Of a stretch of DNA of 64,000 nt, positions 38,115-49,886 are shown piece by piece. Source of the DNA: Nymphaea colorata. Lineage: Eukaryota > Streptophyta > Magnoliopsida > Nymphaeales > Nymphaeaceae. The number at the start of each line of letters is the position of its first letter. Within the stretch, counting starts at the first letter, position 1. A program made the translations under genes and the position numbers. The stretch lies in NCBI RefSeq assembly GCF_008831285.2, contig NC_045140.1:13968233-14032232 (forward strand), written 5' to 3'. A model generated the notes under the pieces. That model did not search any database. It worked only from the letters and a program-made list of their open reading frames with translations, and had not been told where the DNA came from.

Positions 38115-39925
38115 ATTTAGACAAGGTTATTGAATTCGGTTGCTTTTCTGGTTGTTATTAGGGAGAACACATTCAAGTTGGTTGTATTATGTCATCAGTA
38201 TGGCTAAACTTACAGACCTTCTGACGATTCTTATTGCTCCCCTTCTAATGAAATCGAGTTCAATTGCCAAATCTATGTTATTTATTGTGGATAATTGATA
38301 TCATAAACTGCTTTAGGAAGAACTTATCCTTTCATATTCAATGATTACCAGTGTGGGTGGGGCTCAGTTTTATTGGTGCTATGGGATTTGTGCATCACCC
38401 GGTGATCTTGTGCTGCTAAGTTCCAGGAGAAATGGGGGAATCTTGGTTTATCTTTAGCCGCAAGTTGTATTACAGGTAAATGCATTTTTGGCATTTATTT
38501 ATGTGGCAGGTGGTTCACGTTTATCCTCAACTGGAACTAGAATCGGAGACAACAGTACAGATTTTTGTATGAACGGTAAGCTGAGTAGACAAGGCTGCTA
38601 TCTGTTGCTTGTCTTAGTCCTTCTGTATCCACAACAGCATTTGATGTACCTCTTTAAGGGTTTCTGTTCACTGCTCATTCTCATTTGAGACAAAAAGTGG
38701 GATTCCCTTCATGGGTTCTCTCAGCACTTTGTGAAGAGCCTTGTAGACTGTGAAACATTAGGTGCAACCATAGGAAGTTTTGCACCACGTTACTCCTCTT
38801 TAAGTGAAATGCAGTAGCTATTTTTTGCTTCCATGGTTCGAGGTCCATTTTGTATTTTGGTATCCGTATTCAGATTGTGATTTTGATCAGTATCACTTCG
38901 TCCATATTTTGTCTACTGAACTCTTCTATTCACATCCTCTAGATACTTCCCTTCTTAAGAGTATTCCTTACCAGCTTAGTGCATGCTGGAAGATTAGCAC
39001 TGTAATCAGAAGTGTCTAATGATTCATCTACATTTTACTTCTTTTACTTGTAGAATTGGATGCCCTTCTGGCCGTTGATTTTGTCATTTCGATATCTTAA
39101 GTTTCTAAAGTGTTTTGAGGCAGTTACATTTTTTGAACTGATATGAAAAGATGGCAACATAAAGGATTGCTCCATCTGGCTCACCTGCAACGTGCGGAGT
39201 TGGTTCAAGTGAGTTTCTGTTGGTCTTTGTTACCTGAGTTACTAACCTTTTTGTTGTTAATCTTTTGAGTCTACACTAACTGAAGAAAGTAATTGTAACT
39301 TTACAAGGGTGCTGGTTTCATTGCTTTGGAGAACTTGCTTTTCTTTGCAAAAACTTTTTCTGTAAGGACTTTTCTCTCTGAGAAGTGATTAAAATTCTTG
39401 CTGTCATTTAATTTCTCTGCCACTTTTGTATTTGAGGACTGTAACTCAACTGGAATAGGATATTGGGCAAGATCATAACAATGCTATTGATATATGTCAG
39501 TCAAGATCTTATGCGTTAGCAACAAAACCAAGGACATTGATTGGTGCAGTGCTCATGCAAATGCTTGCAGGTTGCTTTAAGATCAATTTATTTAGTATTG
39601 ATTTAAGTTTTCTCCAACAGCACCTTCTGTTGCTTGCTGAGAAATTGGAACCATGAAAAAGAATCGACTGGAAATATACCTCCTGCATATGTTGCAGATC
39701 TAGTGGCTGGCAAAGAAAGAATGCATCATACATCTATGTACTTATATGTATATATATATAAGAAATAGAGAGAGAGAGAGGGAACTTGATCGTTGATACA
39801 GAGTTGATCGTAGTGTGGAATGCCGGAAATTTTGAAGTCAAATCGAGCTCAGTTGGAGAACGAGTTTCTGTTGGAAGATGTATATTGGATTGAAGACATG
39901 CCATGCATCACGTAACCTACTCTGT
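38115..39925 (+). pseudogene. Second ELMO copy (unit B), decayed: exons 5, 7 and 9 remain
   Basis: Sequence from about 38120 follows ELMO intron 1 of the intact gene from about 31560 on, for example TTGTATTATGTCATCAGTAT in both. Exon 1 is absent. Exons 2 and 3, exon 4 and exon 6 fall in deleted segments. Exon 5 remains at 39307-39361, exon 7 at about 39524-39570, a scrap of exon 8 (GTGGCTGGCAAAGAA) near 39702, and exon 9 at about 39825-39917. The exon 5 and exon 9 acceptors have changed (ACAAG; CCG for CAG), and the end of exon 9 is altered. It cannot encode an ELMO domain. Confidence 0.88.
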
Positions 39926-39946
39926 CATCAACTCATCTCTAGCAGC

Positions 39947-40121
39947 CACTGGCAGAGTCAGAAATTTTGGCTGGAGATGGCTGGAAGGGCACTAATTCAA
40001 AATTTCGTCTTTAGAAACAGCTATATATATAAACAAGCAAACGTTTTCAAGCCAGTAATCTGAATAAACATATTTCGTGGGGCTGGTGTGGGCAACTAGC
40101 ATTCATGTGACTTCGCCACTA
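39947..40121. mobile_element. hAT MITE, family 2, with exact 8-bp target duplication
   Basis: The element (175 bp) starts CACTGGCAGAGTCAG and ends GACTTCGCCACTA, so its terminal repeats are CACTGGCAGAGTCA and TAGTGGCGAAGTCA. It is flanked on both sides by CTAGCAGC (39939-39946 and 40122-40129). The intact ELMO unit has a single CTAGCAGC at 36784-36791, overlapping its stop codon, which is the empty site. The 8-bp duplication places it in the hAT superfamily. Confidence 0.9.
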
Positions 40122-40129
40122 CTAGCAGC

Positions 40130-42545
40130 TACACGATTTCCTATTGGTGCTAGTTGCTGCTACAGATCACACTTCCGATGGATCATAAACTAACAGCAAC
40201 AGCTTTGCAGAATCAACCCGTTTCTTCCTCCGTATATTCTTTAACAAGCATTTTTCATATGATTGACGGACCTTATCATGTCATCTTGGTATCTCATATC
40301 CTACTGTTTGTCCTGTCAAGGGGAGGGAACTACACATGTCCAAGTGGAATTCTTGTCATTTCCCATCTTATTTAAATGATCTTGATATTATTTTTACTTT
40401 ATAATGAAGGCTGGATGGTCATTAGATTTACAAGTGTTGGTAATTGGATGCACGTATGCAAGTCGTGCTAACTTGTATATCCAGGGATGTGCGGCTGTCA
40501 ATGTTGGATATCGGCTGGTTATCTTAAATATTTTGATCAGGACAGACCTTAGTTGTCAGTTGGTTAAAATCATTTCCACAAATATTATTACGAGTTTTAA
40601 ACGGTGAAAATTTTCTCTGGTATTACATAATATGGCAAAAGTTAAAAAATGTAGAAAAATCTCAGCAAGTTTCTAGAAAATGCCAAAAAAATGAAAACAT
40701 GCATTTTTTTCACGTTTGTGGCATATTTTTTCCTTTTGGCATCTTTTTAAAAAAACATGGGGTTTTTTTTTTTTCGGCTGACTTATTTTTGACATACAAG
40801 ACGAGACTTTTTCGAAAAAACGGGAATTCTGTGACAATAAAATAAGACTGACTCGAGTTTTCATTCCTATTTATCATATGGGCAATTGTTTTCACGTTGA
40901 TCACAAGTAAAAAGCTGTTGAATTAGAATGAACAACAGAGTAGCAATAAATGTGGTTGTATTACTTTCATGATTTCATAATTGAGAAGAAATTTGAATTT
41001 AGACTCATGGGGATGATAAAAGATCTTTCTCTATAATTTTCAAAGTTGAACGGGATCGAATAAAAGAGATCCTGACGACACTGAGTTGGATTATAAGTTC
41101 ACAGATTGAATAGTACAACGTAGAGACTTTTGTTATTCATATTGAATTAAAAAAAAAAAAAACTCATTTCTACCTCTCACCCATGAATCCGCTTGAATAT
41201 ATAAAATTTTTCTTCGCTTTTGATTCAACTAAGAGTTCTTACTGGTCCAGAATTATCTATGGAAAATTATCCTCTTTGTAACATGAAATAAGTAAGTATA
41301 ATATGCATGAGTTTAATTTGGGACAATTGTGGAAATGCCTTCAGGTCTCTTTGTCCAACAATTGGGTTGTTAGCCTCCTGCTTTTGCCATTAAATCAAAG
41401 CTGTGGGATTTGAGTATATGGCATGGCGTTTGGCCGCAAATGGGTCAGCCCTGGATCCTCATGTGGCTTAGATCTTATAAGAGGATCATAGATATTGATG
41501 AATGGAGGTGCCAAAATTGCTGGCGCCATTCTTCTTGAAGGCGGGGGTTCCTGATTCTATCACACACCTGAGTGCTAAACGAACCTGTCATCAATTGTTT
41601 GATCCGTTGTAATTAAAATGCAAAATTGAATCAAATCAGAGCCAGGTCGCGTTTCAGTGGATCCATGAATTCAGTGATGGAGAAGATTCGAATTGATCAA
41701 AGCAGATGTCATTGGACTGGTGGATCAAATAAATATGCCAATTGATTCAATTGTTGTCATTGGATTCAGGCTGGTTTCAACAACGTTCGTTTGAATGTTG
41801 GGTTTAGATAGCATACAGTTTTGAACCCAAATGCCATGTCAGTACTTGTTTTCGACGTACCTTTGGATATTTGATAGTCCTGAATCTGTCCGATTGCAAG
41901 AAAACTAGACTAGATTTTGGTTTTAGATTCAAATCCAAATTAAACACCACATCCAAATATGAAAGCATCGCTTGATTATGCATTTATTGAAACGTAAACA
42001 TTGCTGATTGGATCTATTGAGCTAGTATATGCTAAGTGGGACCTAGTCTGGATCAACTGGTCCAGATATAGTAGAGTCTGATTTATTTGATCGCAGGTTC
42101 AATTTCAATGTACTGGACAGTGAGTTGAGGTATGAACATCTGAAATGCAAATAGTAGATCTCAGATATCAAAGTGGATATGAAACTCGAAGTACGCTTCT
42201 TGGTGCGTCAAATTTGAAACGGATCTGGTGGATTTGGATCCAGATCCATATTTAAGACACTGTATGGTGCACCGTACTGGACCTGGCCAAGGCTGTGCCA
42301 TAGCTGGGCGCGTTCACTGATCTTCCTTCCTCTATTGATATGTGAAAAGACTCGCCGCCCTACACGATTGACTCGCCAAACCTAGCTTATTGGGTCCACG
42401 TCGAGTGGATCCGAACCTGGTTCCAGTAATGGAATTCGTTTCTTACCCGTTCGAATTTCAATCGACACCAAGCCGTGCAATTTTCAAATCCCGCCGAACT
42501 AATTTAGCAAGAGGTCGGTTAAAGCAACAGATGACGAGACTTTTA
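40130..42545. other. Unit B 3' flank (duplicated spacer with insertions)
   Basis: It partly follows the ELMO 3' flank (TTATCATGTCATCTTGGTAT near 40.27 kb corresponds to 36.94 kb) and the U1 upstream spacer (from about 41.87 kb). Between them lie A/T-rich hairpin-like sequence (40.62-40.86 kb) and unmatched sequence (41.0-41.8 kb). No gene was recognised. Confidence 0.55.
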
Positions 42546-42582
42546 GTCCTGTATGTATCGAAGAGCTGAGGACGTGTAAAAG
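42546..42582 (+). promoter_or_regulatory. Promoter remnant of U1 copy 2, USE and TATA too close
   Basis: The USE-like GTCCTGTATGTATCG (42546-42560) and the TATA-like GTAAAAG (42576-42582) are both kept. The TATA is still about 31 bp from the RNA start, but the gap between the elements is about 15 nt instead of 35 in copy 1. Confidence 0.6.
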
Positions 42583-42606
42583 GAGATGGTATGCAACTGG
42601 TCGACC

Positions 42607-42742
42607 ATACTTACCTGGACGGGTTCGATCGGTGATCAACAAGGTCGATCGGGCAACTGCCTCCTCCATTGCACTTGGGACGAGGGAGAGTGGACGTCAT
42701 AATTTGTGGTAGCGGGGGAACGCGTTTGCGCGGCCCCCACCA
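42607..42742 (+). ncRNA. U1: U1 snRNA, copy 2 (shortened, probably a pseudogene)
   Basis: It begins with the canonical ATACTTACCTGGACGGG. It keeps GATCAACAAGG, the U1A-loop core CCATTGCACTTGGG (42667-42680), a full Sm site AATTTGTGG (42702-42710) and the 3' hairpin GCGGGGG, GCGTTTGC and GGCCCCCACC. It is only about 136 nt long. About 20 nt are missing from the stem-loop II/III region relative to copy 1, and the promoter spacing is disturbed. The best guess is a decayed duplicate of the U1 gene at 37886. Confidence 0.8.
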
Positions 42743-42977
42743 ATACTCTCTTAAATAAAAGTTTTCAACTTCCGTTTCTGTTTTCTTCGGCTATGATTAG
42801 GATACAATGATTTATCGTTAGTTGTGGCTTTCTTGATGTCTTCTTTCGGATTTATTTTAGTATATGAGAGTTTTGTGTTCTTGATGAATGAATAAAGGTC
42901 CGGGCTTTCTAGTCTATAAATTCTAAAACTCAAAGAAATCGAGTCGATGCCGTAAATCAAAGTTTGGAGTGGCTGCC

Positions 42978-43332
42978 TGTTGGGTCAAGTGTAGTTGCAG
43001 CGGAGGATGCACGTAGTCGCCTGCACAGTAACTTCTTTAACCAGCTGTGATGGTCCCCTGTAAAGCCAAACAGATCAAGTGCGAGGGAGGAGAAAATGAG
43101 CTGATGTTAGATTTTTGGGGTTTTCTTCCAAAGGGCTGCTCACGGCTCATTCAATGTTCAAAAGAGCTTGCTAGGAATGTAAAGCCCAGCCCTTTAGGTT
43201 TTCCCAAACCCTAGCTGCAGTTACGTGAAAGATTTCTTAGGAGATATTTTAGGAGCACTTTTAGATTAAAATCTAGTAACTGCTTTGCAGTTACTAGATA
43301 TTCGGATAGGGCTCAATGGCCACTATCCAACA
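42978..43332 (-). repeat. 3' LTR of the copia element
   Basis: 355 bp, beginning TGTTGGGTCAAG and ending CTATCCAACA on the + strand. It pairs with the LTR at 49531-49886 at about 96% identity and is preceded by the target duplication CTGCC. Confidence 0.95.
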
Positions 43333-43497
43333 TCTCCCACTTGGCCATGAGACCGCTAGTTTTCTTCCACTATATGTGGGTTTTCTTTATTCAATTTGTT
43401 ACGTGGTTTTCCTTAATTGGCTTATCCAACGTAACCTAAACTTTTTTCAAGGTTTACAGCGAGGTTTTCCATTCAATGGTTTTTCCTTCGCAACCTT

Positions 43498-46400
43498 TCA
43501 AATATATCTCAGCCTCATATGAGTTACATGTTTTGAAAACAAGTCTTCAGATATTCCATTGGTTAAGGGATCAGCCACCATATCATTTGTAGGCAAATAT
43601 TCAACTGAGATTTCATTTTTCTCGATCATTTCATGAACATAATAGTATTTCACCATTATATGTTTACTCTTTGAACTAACAGCTCCATTTTTCATAAGAG
43701 ATATTGCTGCCTGATTATCACAGTACAGTTGGACCGGTTCATGAGCAAGATCTGATTTCAAGTCTTTCAAGAACCGATTTATCCAGACAGCAAAAATAGT
43801 TGCTACATTGCATGCTACATACTCTGCTTCCTGTGTCTACTGAGCAACACATCCCTGTTTCTTACAGGACCAGGCTATCGCCCCACCTCCATAGAGAAAA
43901 ACATACCTTGAAGTGGATTTACTATCATCTTTGCATCCTGCAAAATCTGCATCGGAATAGCCAACTAAAGTTAGCTCATCTGCTTGATAAGACAATTTCA
44001 GTCCTTTTGTTCCTTTAATACACTGAAAAATTCTTTTGACTGCTTGCCAATGAGGCCATCCATGATTACTTTGATAACGACTTACCAGACGGATAGGAAA
44101 ACTTATGTCTGGTCTGGTACAAAGCATTAAATACATCAGACTACCAACCGCTTGTGCATATGGAACATTTAATTTTTGTTGTCCTTCACTGGGACAATCA
44201 CTCCTACTTAAATTTGCTCCTTTAGCTATAGGAGTCCTAATTGGTTTGCAGTCAAACATACGAAATTTCTTCAAGATATAATCAATATACCGTTCCTGGC
44301 TTAAACTCAGGATTCTTGAGTTTCCATCTCGAGTGATTTTTATTCCTAATATATAGGATGCTTCACCCAAGTCCTTCATTTCGAAATTTTTGTTTAGCCA
44401 AGTCTTCGTTTTGTATATCATGTCGTTATCATTTCCTGTTAGTAATATGTCATCAACATATAATGATAGAATACAGAAAAGACTCCTACTTTTCCAAACG
44501 TATATACAGTGGTGTAGTTGGTTTGCTACAAACCCAAGTTTTGTAATTGCTTTGTGAAAAGCAAAATACCACTGTCTCGGAGACGGTTTCAGTTCATACA
44601 ACGATTTATTCAGCTTGTACACTTTGTCTTCTTTTTCCTTGATGACATATCCCTGCGGTTGAGACATATATATAGTTTCTTTCAACTCACCATTCAGAAA
44701 AGCAGTCTTCACATCCATATGACAAATATCCAAGTCATAGAATGCCGCTATAGCCAAAATTATTCTGATTGATGCGAACTTTGCAACCGACGAATAGGTC
44801 TCTGAGTAATCAATTCCTTCCTTTTGAAAAAAACCTTTCGCCACTAGTCTGGCTTTGAATTTTTCAACTGATCCATCAGCTTTATACTTCTTCCTTAGCA
44901 CCCATTTACATCCAATGGGTTTTCTGTCATTAGGAAGATCTACTAATTCCCAGACTTTATTCTTTTCTATGGATTCAATTTCTTCATCCATAGCATTCAC
45001 CCAATCCGACGATTCATGCGAGCTTACTGCTTCATCATATGTCAGATTGTTAGACATTTCGTCAATATCTACTAAATAGCATAGCTCCTCTGCCAAATAT
45101 ACATAATAATCATTTAAATATGAACGATGAACTCTAGGTCTTTTATGACCTGATAACGTCTGAGATGACGAGGTATTCATATCAGTTGGTTCATTGCCTA
45201 ACTGATCTTCAGTCGGTTCATTTCCTAACTGTTACTCAGACGATTCTTGCTCAATTGGTTCATTGCCAAACTGAACTCCAGTCGGTTCATTTTCAAACTG
45301 ACCTCCAGTCGGTTCATTACCAGACTGTTCATCTGAATAAATCAGATCATCAAGTGTATCATTTCGATATTCCACTGGATCATAATCTTTATTATTGAGT
45401 TCTTCTATGAACTCTACATCTCTGCTTTCTATAAGTCCCATAGATGAATGATATAATCTGTAGCCCTTGGATCCTTTTGGGTATCCAATAAATATACATC
45501 TCACTGATCTATTATCTAGTTTATCCAGTTTCGGATCTAGAATTTTCACGTGTGCTACAGATTCCCATCTCCTAAAATATCTCAGATCTGGTTTTATACC
45601 AGTCCATCTTTCATAAGGAGTGGTTGGGACTGCTTTGCAGGGCACTCGGTTTATTGTATACATAGCTGTCAACACAGCTTCTCCCCAAAAAACTTTTGGT
45701 AATTGTGTTCTTGCCAACATGGATCTCACCATGTTCAAGAGGGTTCTGTTACACATCTCAGCCACACCATTTTGTTGTGGTGTCCTAGGCATTGTCTTTT
45801 GCCTATTAATTCCAAGGTCTTTGCAGTATTCGAGGAATTCACTAGAAGTGTATTCTCCTCCTCGATCAGACCTTATGATTTTGATATTCCTTCCAAGTTG
45901 TCTCTCGACTTCATATTTGTATTCCTTGAATTTCTCAAGTGCTTCAGATTTATATCTGATTAAGTATATGTAACCAAATCTTGAGAAGTCGTCAATAAAA
46001 GTTATGAAATATAACTTGCCACTATGAGTTTGGATCCTGAAAGGTCCACAGATATCAGTATGAATTATCTTTAATAATTCAGTGGCTCGAATTACTTCAG
46101 ACGGAAATGGTTTCCTTGTCATTTTTCCGTATACACATGACTCACATTTCGCAAAATCATTTATATTTATGTCAGGTATTAAACATTGTTGTGTTAGAGT
46201 CTGTATCTTTTTTATGCTTATATGACTTAATCTTTCATGCCATAAGTTTACATTCACACTCATTGCACAATCGAAATAAGCAGAACTTGAAGCTTCATTC
46301 ATGTCATTCAGTTTGAACATACCATGTTCTTTTACAAATTTTCCACCAAACATGAACCTTCCATGTTTTCCCACTGTTACTTTCCCTGGAATAAAACGTA

Positions 46401-47610
46401 CTTCAAAACCTTTCCCAATTAGTGCAGGAACAAACACTAGATTCCTCCTTATGGAGGGGACATACAAAACTTCGTTAAGTACAACACTTGTACCCCCAAC
46501 ATTTAGACGATATACCCCAATTCCCATGACATCACAATAAGAGTTGTTTCCCATATACACTTTGTGGGTTTCCGGACTCAGATTTTCCATGTGGATCACT
46601 CATTCTTTTGTCTTTGCAATGTGACGAGTTGCTCCTGAATCGACCCACCATCCAGTTAGATCTCCATCTGCAAACAAACATTCTGACACGACACAGATGA
46701 CTTCTCTGTCAAAGTCTCCTTGAGGCTTCCTTCTGTTGTAGTTGCCCCGACCAATGTTGTCTTTCTTACTCGAAAATTTTGTCCTGCAATTCTTCTTTAT
46801 ATGTCCAGGCTTCCCGCATCTGTAGCATTTCACTACAGTTCTTTGAGATTTCTTAGTACCTGCATAATTGCCCTTGAACTTGCCATCATTTCGATTTTTA
46901 AATTGTTTTGGTTTTATATGTACATGACTACTAGCAGGTTTTTCCTGGACTGTCATCAACTCTGCTCTATTTCTCTTGGTCAGACGTTGTTGCGGTAGAG
47001 CTAACTGTATAGGAAACTTTTCTAAAGTAAGAGTATCAAATTGAACACTCAAAGCAATAACTGCCATATCCCAAGAAGGAGGTAGGCTGTTCAGGATTGT
47101 GCTGATCTGCATATTGTCAGATATGACATTCCCTACCACGGCTAAATCTTTAGCCATGACCAACATCTTATTAACATGGTCCATTACATTATCTGACTCT
47201 TTCATCCTATAGAAATTGTATTGTTCTTGCAGTAACTGTATGTGCATCGCAGTCATGGTATTGTATTTAGAAGCGATAGTATCAAACATATCCTTGGCAG
47301 TTGGACAATCCTCAAAAACACTGATTTGATCATCTTCCATGAAGGCTAACATAATAGTTTTAGCCATTAGATCATCAGAAGAAAATGACTCATATGTCTT
47401 TTTCTCTTCATTTGTGTGTTTGTCTCCTAAAATTGGAAAAGGCTCGTTGATCACATAAACGAGTCTTTCTAAGGTCAAGACCAACATTATTCTACGCTTC
47501 CATGCATGAAAATTTGTCCCATTGAGTTTTTCAGTCTTAGCTAATTCAGAAGCTCCCACTCTTGATGTCATTTCTAAATTAATTTTCGATGGCAAGTAAA
47601 GAACAATCAT
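43498..47610 (-). pseudogene. gag-pol coding region of the copia element (fossil)
   Basis: Approximate parts on the minus strand: gag with zinc knuckle about 46.7-47.6 kb; protease and integrase (HHCC-type HERLSHISIKKI and CESCVYGK, then the core FIDDFSRFGYIYLI) about 45.2-46.7 kb; reverse transcriptase and RNase H (LYCDNQAAISLMKN) about 43.5-45.2 kb. The reading is interrupted about three times, so no single polyprotein is encoded. Confidence 0.92.
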
Positions 47611-49517
47611 AACAAAAGAAAGAAGTTTACAATATTACATCAAGAGGCCTTAAAGAAAGAGTTCTAGAGCATATACATGAATCTCAAACAACATTCTAAA
47701 ATAATATTTAGAATAACAAGACATTAGATTAAATATGAAACATACATAATCTCTTTTCAGAGTTATTATCAGGGCCCTTCTTTTATAATTGTCTAACAAG
47801 CTTATGGGTGTCTCTATGTAATTCACTTAAAATCGTGGTTTCCTACTGAAATTGCAAAATAATTTTCTATAACCCTCTTTTAGTAATTTCTAATAATTTG
47901 AGGGTACCAAAAAGCAATTTCTTACAAAGTTCCAGGTTTTTGATGAAAATGACTTTCGCGAGCCTCTTTTGGAAGAGTTTTTCCGCAAAAAAGTTGCGGC
48001 ATGAAATTCTGGAATTTATAACAGCCTTTTTGAGAATTTAGCTAACATGGTGGACTATTTTTGTAATTTTTAACTTTAACTATAAAAGCCTCTCTTCGCC
48101 CGTTTTTCCTCATTTTCACTTTCATTCTCTCTTTCCTCTCGAGAGTTCTGCCCTCTCACGAAACCCTAGCAGAGGGTTTCACCTCCCACGCCACCATCGC
48201 TGCCTCTTCCCATCTTCCACCACCGTGACTGAGAGAAGGTGTCCTCCTCTATTCTACCACACGAAGGGTTGCAGGAGCAGAGTTTACCAGCAGAGAACAT
48301 ATGAGGCCCCTGCTCGAGCTGACTTGATTCTATTTCTACCGCACGGCTATTTGGGCCGCGGCCTCCTCTGTGCTTGCTTTGTCTTTGTTGTGAGGAAGAC
48401 AACCTTCCCCAAAACCAGAAGCAGATAAACGACAGGATGGGCCGGCATTTTCATATGGATGTCAAATGCCGTCTTCCTCCTTCACCCAAGTCGCCTCCCA
48501 TTGTTTTCAGCAAGAGAAGATCTCTGCTCCTCGCACTTGGAAGACGACTGGTTTTCAGTCGATTGGACGTCTGCTTCTGCTCAACGGTAGAGATGGACGG
48601 GTCGAGTTAAAAAATTAGGCCCAACGAAAAAAAATTTCCTTCATCGTTGGGTAAGATTCACAAACTGTGTAGAGAGAGCAGAGGTTGTATATTTCCTTCC
48701 CTCCTTCCTGTTCTTTTTTTTTTTTGGTCTATGTATGTCGAGCAGAGCAGGCTCTGCCTCCTGTTCTACCGTTTGCCAGAGACGTAGAAAAAAAATTACT
48801 CCAGTAGTGGAATTCTTTGGAGACAGATCCTCTACGAGGGTCCTGATCTAAAAGTTTTTACAGAGCCATAGGGCTCTGTCCTGGTCTCCGTCTCTCGCAG
48901 ACACAGAGAACAAAAAGCGACCTAATGCTATCATGCTTTATGCTGTGATCTATTTACTGTAAATAAAGCATAGGCGAACCTTTGGCTTTCCCTTCTATTA
49001 CCGACGATAGGCAGAGAGAAAAGAAAAAAATAACGAAGTTACAGAAACGAAGCAGGTTTACATTTGATTATGGGTTCATCGAGAAAGAAGCTTCGGTGAA
49101 CTTCCAGCTGCGACAGAGGGTTCGTCTCAAGGGAGTTCTGGTCAAGGTATAAGTTATTTCCTTATTTTCTAGTAAGGCTTTCTATTCTGTGAGGCCGACA
49201 ACGCTGGCTGTCATCAGCAGCGTTGTCTGTGTCCAGACCGGGAAACTCTCTATCCTCTGGAAAAACACAGGCGCAAACAATATATGCTAAAAAAAATTTG
49301 GCAAAGTATATTAAATCGCCTTAGTCTTCTGGATTTACATGCACAGATATTATATCTAGCAAACTGCAAATGACATGCTTCATTCAGATTAACTTTTGAT
49401 TTAGGCATCGTTCCTTGCTTACGGCTAACATGCTTCATACATTCAAGCTAGTTTCTATCTGTGCATTGATTTCGTCTGAAGTTACTTACCTGTTTCAGAT
49501 GATAATTTCCCAACGAA
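47611..49517 (-). other. Long untranslated leader of the copia element
   Basis: About 1.9 kb lie between the primer site and gag, long for a copia leader. On the + strand it includes a promoter-like stretch, TATAAAAG at 48081 followed by a CT-rich leader-like tract and AAACCCTAG near 48.16 kb. This could be captured or nested sequence. No conserved protein was recognised there. Confidence 0.5.
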
Positions 49518-49530
49518 GCTCTGATACCAC

Positions 49531-49886
49531 CATTGGGTCAAGTGCAGTTGCAGCGGAGGATGCACGTAGTCGCCTGCACAGTAACTTCTTTAACCAGCTG
49601 TGATGGTCCCCTGTAAAGCCAAACAGATCAAGTGCGAGGGAGGAGAAAAGAAGCAAATGTTAGATTTTTGGGGTTTCCTTCCAAAGGGCTGCTCACGGCT
49701 CATTCAATGTTCAAGAGAGCTTGCTAGGAATTTAAAGCCCAGCCCTTTAGGTTTTCCCCAAACCCTAGCTGCGGTTACGTGGGAGATTTCTTAGGAGATA
49801 TTTTAGGAGCACTTTTAGATTAAAATCTAGTAACTGCTTTGCAGTTACTAGATATTCGGATAGGGCTCAATGGCCACTATCCAACA
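49531..49886 (-). repeat. 5' LTR of the copia element
   Basis: 356 bp and colinear with 42978-43332, with about 13 substitutions and one single-base length difference. The outer end is followed by the target duplication CTGCC at 49887-49891. Confidence 0.95.

Larger units (their letters stand above)
42978..49886 (-). mobile_element. Ty1/copia LTR retrotransposon, both LTRs, broken
   Basis: A 6.9-kb copia element of the Tork/Tnt1 type on the minus strand is flanked by the 5-bp target duplication CTGCC (42973-42977 and 49887-49891). LTRs of about 355 bp lie at both ends. Next to the upstream LTR is the initiator-Met tRNA primer site TGGTATCAGAGC (49518-49529, minus strand). Next to the other is a purine tract (CAAGTGGGAGA). 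Coding order on the minus strand is gag with a CCHC zinc knuckle (CYRCGKPGHIKKNC), protease (WVDSGATRH), integrase, reverse transcriptase (YVDDILL) and RNase H, the pol order expected of copia. The coding region looks broken by about three interruptions. The LTRs differ at about 13 of 355 positions, suggesting insertion roughly 1.5-3 million years ago at usual plant rates. It interrupts the third ELMO copy. Confidence 0.95.
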
